A stretch of DNA of 64,000 nucleotides from CADEDV01 sp048498035. Its GTDB lineage: Bacteria; Bacteroidota; Bacteroidia; Chitinophagales; Chitinophagaceae. This document shows, piece after piece, positions 60,109 through 64,000 of this stretch (its first letter is position 1; the number at the start of each line of letters is the position of its first letter). The stretch spans positions 47,051-111,050 of the forward strand of contig JBEHYT010000014.1 of assembly GCA_048498035.1 (NCBI GenBank). The letters run 5' to 3'. The notes below the pieces were generated by a model that was given only the letters and a program-made list of their open reading frames with translations, had not been told where the DNA came from and searched no databases. The position numbers and the translations under genes were made by a program.

Positions 60109-60158
60109 ACCGGGCTGTTTGCGATAGTGTGTAGCGCTGTCGGGAACGGCCCGGTTTT
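60109..60158 (+). terminator. long-loop terminator after DUF892
   Basis: ACCGGGC (60109-60115) and GCCCGGT (60149-60155), extended by GTT/AAC, enclose a loop of about 25 nt, followed by TTTT. It overlaps the stop of the convergent small gene. Confidence 0.6.
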
Positions 60159-60396
60159 ATTTAAATGCTTCTTCCAGCGCGGTGGCAATAGCCGCTACCA
60201 GTTCCGGGTCAACGTGCCCTTGCGGCAAATCCGGCGCCTGCACAGCGCGAAAATTCCGCTCTTCATCCGGTTCAAAAACAAGCGTGGAACCTTCCAGGTA
60301 AGCAAATATCCTGTAAGAATATCCCCAGGTTTGCAACGCACAGGACACCGTACGATGTCCGATTTTTACACGCACTTCCAGGTCAAAGCGTTCCAT
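60157..60396 (-). CDS. conserved small hypothetical protein
   Basis: 79 residues from ATG 60396 (a longer frame starts with GTG 60429). The sequence MERFDLEVRVKIGHRTVSC, AYLEGSTLVFEPDEERNFRAV reads as a small all-beta protein with an acidic C-terminal helix. It matches a type of short uncharacterised protein seen in Bacteroidota, but I cannot name a family. Convergent with DUF892. Confidence 0.6.
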   Translation of the reverse strand: MERFDLEVRVKIGHRTVSCALQTWGYSYRIFAYLEGSTLVFEPDEERNFRAVQAPDLPQGHVDPELVAAIATALEEAFK

Positions 60397-60535
60397 CCCG
60401 CAAAGATAGCTGCCGCCGGGCAGTCCCACTTCCGGTTTTGTCCCCCATTTCCCGCCTTTGGCCGAAAGATATTTCCGGATATTGTTTATAACTCACAGCT
60501 TTGCGGTACACAAAACGATCTCTATTCCTGTTTTT

Positions 60536-61843
60536 ATGACTACAACCAACACAACTGTTCAAAAATTTTCCTCCTACCAGGTGCTGGTCATCCTGTTGCT
60601 GGCATCCACGCAGTTCACAGTTATACTTGACTTCATGGTTATGTCGCCCCTGGGCGATATGCTGATCAAGTCCATGCACCTCACTACGCACCAGTTTGGC
60701 TTTGCGGTGTCCGGTTATGCATTCAGTGCCGGTATTTCCAGTCTGGTTACTGCAGGATTTGCCGACCGTTATGATCGCAAAAAGCTGTTACTGTTTTTCT
60801 ATGTGGGCTTTATACTCGGCACCCTGGCCTGTGGTCTCAGCACCACCTACCCCATGCTGCTGGCGGCGCGCATCCTGACCGGCATTTTTGGTGGCGTGAT
60901 CGGATCGATATCCATGGCGATTGTTACCGACCTGTTCCCTATTGAAAAACGCGGACGGGTTATCGGCTACATGCAAATGTCATTCGGCGCAAGCCAGGTG
61001 TTGGGCATTCCTATTGGCCTTGCCATTGCCAACCGCTGGGGCTGGCAATCACCATTCCTGCTGATCGTTGGCCTGGCCGTACTCACCTGGATCACCGTCC
61101 TGGTTTGTCTTCGCCCTGTTACGGAACATCTTCGGCATTTGACCGACAAAAACCCGTTACTACACCTTTGGCATACATTGACTAAACCTGGCTACCTGGT
61201 TGGCTTTGTGGCTACCGCTTTTCTCTCCATTGGCGGTTATATGATGATGCCCTGGGGAAGTGCTTTTGCGATCAACAACCTTAAGGTTTCTTCGGGGCAG
61301 TTGCCGGTCATGTTTATGATCTCCGGACTGGCTTCACTGCTGCTAATGCCGCTGGTGGGCAGGCTGAGCGACCGCATTCCCAAATACACCGTCTTTTTTG
61401 TTGCATCGCTTTGGATGATGGTGATGGTGGCTATTTATACCAACCTGGCAGCAATTCCATTCTGGCTGGTGCTTGTGCTAAATATCGCCTTTATGGCAGG
61501 CATTATCAGCAGGATGATCCCGTCTATGGCACTGGTTACTTCTTTGCCCGATATGCATGATCGTGGCGCATTTATGAGCGTCAATACATCGTTGCAGCAG
61601 GTGTCAGGCGGCGCAGGCGCGGCGCTCAGCGGATTGATCGTAACGCAGGCGCTTACCGCAGACGGGAAGCCGGGCATGTTGCAACATTATAATGTACTGG
61701 GATTTGTTATGATCGCGATCAGTTCCATCAGCCTCGTCACGATTTATTTTGTGAGCCGGGCCGTGGCCCGCAAGCGATCAGAAACCATACAGGTTGCCGC
61801 CGGGCCGGCCCCGGTAGTTGAAGCGGAGGCATCTGCAGTGTAA
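60536..61843 (+). CDS. MFS transporter
   Basis: 435 residues from ATG 60536, with 12 membrane helices. The first helix LLLASTQFTVILDFMVMSPLG is of the multidrug/sugar-efflux type, the cytoplasmic loop ADRYDRKKLLLF is the MFS signature (motif A), and GGVIGSISMAIVTDLFPIEKRGRVIGYM is motif C-like. The C-terminal half starts near residue 225 after a charged loop. It belongs to the drug or sugar efflux group; the substrate is unknown. The longer frame to 60458 has no membrane or signal sense. Confidence 0.88.
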   Translation: MTTTNTTVQKFSSYQVLVILLLASTQFTVILDFMVMSPLGDMLIKSMHLTTHQFGFAVSGYAFSAGISSLVTAGFADRYDRKKLLLFFYVGFILGTLACGLSTTYPMLLAARILTGIFGGVIGSISMAIVTDLFPIEKRGRVIGYMQMSFGASQVLGIPIGLAIANRWGWQSPFLLIVGLAVLTWITVLVCLRPVTEHLRHLTDKNPLLHLWHTLTKPGYLVGFVATAFLSIGGYMMMPWGSAFAINNLKVSSGQLPVMFMISGLASLLLMPLVGRLSDRIPKYTVFFVASLWMMVMVAIYTNLAAIPFWLVLVLNIAFMAGIISRMIPSMALVTSLPDMHDRGAFMSVNTSLQQVSGGAGAALSGLIVTQALTADGKPGMLQHYNVLGFVMIAISSISLVTIYFVSRAVARKRSETIQVAAGPAPVVEAEASAV

Positions 61844-61985
61844 AACCTGGCAGCGTATCGCACAAAATTGTGGAACAGTTGCGGCAGTGTGAAAATACCG
61901 CCACCATCCATCTATTGAATTTCAATTGGTTATACGCCTTTCAGGCGATTCGCGCCAATGGCGCAAAACTTGCCTTATAGATGGT

Positions 61986-62207
61986 ATGACAAACAAAAAC
62001 GTTCAATTGAAACTGGAGGCGCCCTGGCCGGAGGTAAAGGAAAAATTAAAGGAAGCAAATGCAGAGCTGACGGATGAAGACCTACGTTTTGGACCGGATG
62101 ATGTTTCCGCCCTGCTGGATCACCTGGCTAAAAAGATGCACCGCTCACCCGAAGAGGTAAAGGGCTGGATTGAAAGTGTTTCTTTTAATAAAGGAAAAGC
62201 CTCCTAA
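61986..62207 (+). CDS. CsbD-like stress protein
   Basis: 73 residues from ATG 61986. WPEVKEKLKEANAELTDEDL and LLDHLAKKMHRSPEEVKGWIE follow the two-helix CsbD pattern (WxxxKxKLKEaxxxLTDxDL ... G..EEV). CsbD proteins are induced in general stress and stationary phase. It is followed by a small membrane protein gene. Family similarity is visible but modest. Confidence 0.65.
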   Translation: MTNKNVQLKLEAPWPEVKEKLKEANAELTDEDLRFGPDDVSALLDHLAKKMHRSPEEVKGWIESVSFNKGKAS

Positions 62208-62240
62208 CGCAGTTGGCACAATTATTTCAATAGAGAAGAT

Positions 62241-62441
62241 ATGAAGCGAAGAACATACTATATGATTTCAGCGTTGTTGTTCCTGGTGTGGGCCATTGTT
62301 TTTTTCGCCTTTCATCCCGGAGCAACGGTTCATCTTCTTCCTTTCATTGCAGTTATTTTATATTTCCAGGCTATCATTACCTGTCCAAAGGTAGAAGCCG
62401 GTAGAAAAGTGATTTCTGATTGCAGTTCAGAAATCGTGTAA
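62241..62441 (+). CDS. small two-helix membrane protein, lmo0937-like
   Basis: 66 residues. Two hydrophobic helices (YYMISALLFLVWAIVFFAF and VHLLPFIAVILYFQAII) around the turn HPGATVH, as in the short lmo0937/DUF5670-type membrane proteins (LWAIGFFGF...GGLIHILLVIA). The C-terminus adds a short polar tail. Function unknown; 33 nt after the CsbD-like gene, likely cotranscribed. Confidence 0.65.
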   Translation: MKRRTYYMISALLFLVWAIVFFAFHPGATVHLLPFIAVILYFQAIITCPKVEAGRKVISDCSSEIV

Positions 62442-62629
62442 TAACCAGCCCTCCTCGCTCAACAAAATGCACACCTGTAATTTACCGGTTTTATTTTTAG
62501 GTTATAAGAATGGCAGATTCTTTTAATACCGCTCTCATGCGTTTTGAAAAATCTGGCAATCGTTTTGAGTAGTATTCATATAATGCTGGAATACCATGCC
62601 CGCCAGCGTTATCTGTATAACCGAACCTG

Positions 62630-62905
62630 ATGGTAGCACCTTTTCATTTTCTTCACGGCGACAGAAAAATTTACGCCCGGCTGATTTTTAACCTCGAGGT
62701 TATACCGGACGTAATTCTTGTGATCCCCAATATTTCCATCCCGGAAATTGGAGAAGAATTGTTTTTTTCAAAAACAGGTGAATTGGAGTGGACTGTACAG
62801 CATGCCCGCGCAGCTGAAATAGCCAATACGCTCGATTATTTATGTAATAAATTGGAAAATCATTTTGCAAGCCAGGGGTTCCGGTTTCTTTCCGCCGGCA
62901 TTTAA
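62630..62905 (+). CDS. hypothetical protein
   Basis: 91 residues, ATG 62630. Sequence includes FHFLHGDRKIYARLIFNLEV, IPDVILVIPNISIPEIGEELFF and HARAAEIANTLDYLCNKLENHF; a mixed beta-alpha small protein. I do not recognise a family. The start codon overlaps the stop of a 15-codon frame (62583-62630, TGATG), and a 20-codon frame lies at 62510-62572, which may be upstream coding pieces or chance. Convergent with the GH3 gene, stop codons overlapping by 4 nt. Confidence 0.5.
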   Translation: MVAPFHFLHGDRKIYARLIFNLEVIPDVILVIPNISIPEIGEELFFSKTGELEWTVQHARAAEIANTLDYLCNKLENHFASQGFRFLSAGI

Positions 62906-64000
62906 GGTTTGACATTTAGCGTTGTGCTTTGCACATTGTCGGAAGCGCCGCCAGTCATAATTGTAAAATCACCAGGCTCCAGCACCCATTTCATTTCTGT
63001 ATTGTAAAAAGAAAGGTCATCGGGCGTAACTACAAACTGAATGGTAGTAGATTCCCCGGGGTTGAGCCAAACACGTTTGAAGCCTTTTAATTCTTTTACC
63101 GGCCGCGTTACTGAAGAGTAATTATCACGGATATATAGTTGTGCCACCTCAGTTCCTCCACGATCACCTGTATTTTTAACTGACACTGAAACCGTTACCG
63201 GTTCTCCTTTGCGGATTACCGGATGAGAAAGCGTTGGCGCGCCGTAGGAAAACGTTGTATAGCTGAGGCCGTGTCCAAATGCAAATAATGGTGATACGTC
63301 AAATCCCAGGTTGTAACCCCTGCGGGCAGAAGGTTTATAATTATAATATACAGGTATGTTGCCCGCACTGCGTGGAAAAGAGATTGGCAATTTGCCGCCG
63401 GGATTAATTTTTCCAAAAAGGGCATCGGCCATCGCGTAGCCTCCTTCCTGCCCAAGATACCAGCATTGCATCACTGCGGGAACGGCCGCTACCAGGTTGC
63501 CAATACTTAAAGGCGGCCCGCTGTTTACAAAGGCGCAAACTGGTTTTCCCGTAGCAGTAATAGCCCGGATTAATTCATCCTGGCCATTTAGCAGATCTAA
63601 TGTTGGCAGATCCCCGAGATGATTGTCGGCCCATCCCTCGCGGCTCACGCTTTCATTACCACCTACAAACAGCACTACCACATCTGCCTGTTGAGCAACC
63701 CGTACAGCTTCCGCAATGCGGGCGGTATTTTCTGCGGATGATGCGAGATTAATTGTATCTGCAAACCAATTATTTTTGTCGGTCAGCTTCACTCCTTCTG
63801 CATAAAGTACGTTGATTGTTGATCCGTAGCGTTCGCGGATGGCCTGCAAAGGAGAAATACAGGTGCGGGGCTTACTTGAATAGCCGCCCAGCAGGCATTT
63901 ATCTGCATTAGGACCGATCAGGGCGATTGTTTTGATCTTCTTTTCATCAAGCGGCAGAAAGTGGTTGTCATTTTTTAAAAGCACCATCGCTTCCTGCGCA
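62902..64000 (-). CDS. GH3 family beta-glucosidase, C-terminal part
   Basis: The frame is open to the right edge (AQEAMVLLKNDNHFLPL lies at the border), so the N-terminal catalytic barrel is outside. The visible 366 residues hold the GH3 C-terminal sandwich domain (IALIGPNADKCLLGGYSS; VVLFVGGNESVSREGWADN with the GNE acid region) and the fibronectin III-like domain (FAFGHGLSYTTFSYG; YIRDNYSSVTRPVKELKGFKR; TVSVSVKNTGDRGGTEVA). It hydrolyses beta-glucosides or related sugars, probably in the periplasm. Its link to the mannan locus 5 kb away is not shown. Confidence 0.93.
   Translation of the reverse strand, partial: AQEAMVLLKNDNHFLPLDEKKIKTIALIGPNADKCLLGGYSSKPRTCISPLQAIRERYGSTINVLYAEGVKLTDKNNWFADTINLASSAENTARIAEAVRVAQQADVVVLFVGGNESVSREGWADNHLGDLPTLDLLNGQDELIRAITATGKPVCAFVNSGPPLSIGNLVAAVPAVMQCWYLGQEGGYAMADALFGKINPGGKLPISFPRSAGNIPVYYNYKPSARRGYNLGFDVSPLFAFGHGLSYTTFSYGAPTLSHPVIRKGEPVTVSVSVKNTGDRGGTEVAQLYIRDNYSSVTRPVKELKGFKRVWLNPGESTTIQFVVTPDDLSFYNTEMKWVLEPGDFTIMTGGASDNVQSTTLNVKP

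Overview
The window reads as chromosomal DNA of a member of the phylum Bacteroidota, most likely Chitinophagaceae (order Chitinophagales) or a close relative. The evidence is a SusC/SusD polysaccharide-utilisation locus, a type IX secretion sorting domain, YtxJ, DUF983 and DUF3667 proteins, a bacterial GH3-auxin-family protein, tmRNA and tRNA genes without an encoded CCA, and many promoters of the Bacteroidetes form TAnnTTTG. No CRISPR array, prophage or intact insertion sequence is visible.

Layout. (1) 1-812: 5' part of a membrane-anchored class III nucleotide cyclase on the minus strand, running off the left edge. (2) 867-8057: a complete histidine operon, hisG-D-C-B-H-A-F-IE, preceded by a short leader peptide with four His codons and a terminator/antiterminator pair, i.e. 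a transcription attenuator. (3) 8089-11070: a secreted FG-GAP repeat protein with a T9SS sorting domain. (4) 11682-13755: two tandem AraC-type regulators. (5) 13829-21844: a signalling cluster of two multi-PAS histidine kinases, three NarL/LuxR response regulators and one receiver-only protein. (6) 22156-28694: a membrane MutS-like ATPase, tmRNA, rseP, dxr and a GH3-family protein. (7) 28823-31525: rplU, rpmA, a 27-residue Lys/Ala peptide with its own promoter and terminator, and a PolX-like protein whose polymerase carboxylates are changed. (8) 31522-38301: an NtrY-like kinase, mazG, a DUF3667 membrane protein, a secreted repeat protein and tRNA-Leu(GAG) with a duplicated 3' end. (9) 38522-39681: a repeat-rich region holding one copy of a MITE-like element. 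(10) 39694-41452: AraC, DUF983 and YtxJ genes.

(11) 41478-58039: a beta-mannan-type polysaccharide-utilisation locus. The minus arm (SusC, SusD, TIG/IPT lipoprotein, alkaline-phosphatase-superfamily protein, GH26 mannanase, SSS symporter, GH130 phosphorylase, AGE-family epimerase) matches the known Bacteroides mannan route: GH26 releases mannobiose, a 2-epimerase makes mannosyl-glucose, and GH130 phosphorolysis gives mannose-1-phosphate and glucose. The divergent plus arm holds an AraC regulator, a CE2-type esterase, a DUF2961/GH172 protein and an SGNH hydrolase. (12) 58040-58800: a second repeat-rich region with an inverted second copy of the MITE-like element. (13) 58810-62441: small stress-type genes (Lys-rich histone-like protein, DUF892 ferritin-like protein, CsbD-like protein, small membrane protein) and an MFS transporter. 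(14) 62902-64000: 3' part of a GH3 beta-glucosidase, running off the right edge.

The observations most worth following are the his attenuator, the TIR-bounded repeat present twice in opposite orientation (38599-39242 and 58177-58536), the 67-bp tRNA-Leu direct repeat, the 27-residue Lys/Ala peptide gene, the altered polymerase site of PolX, and the extra hydrolases in the mannan locus.
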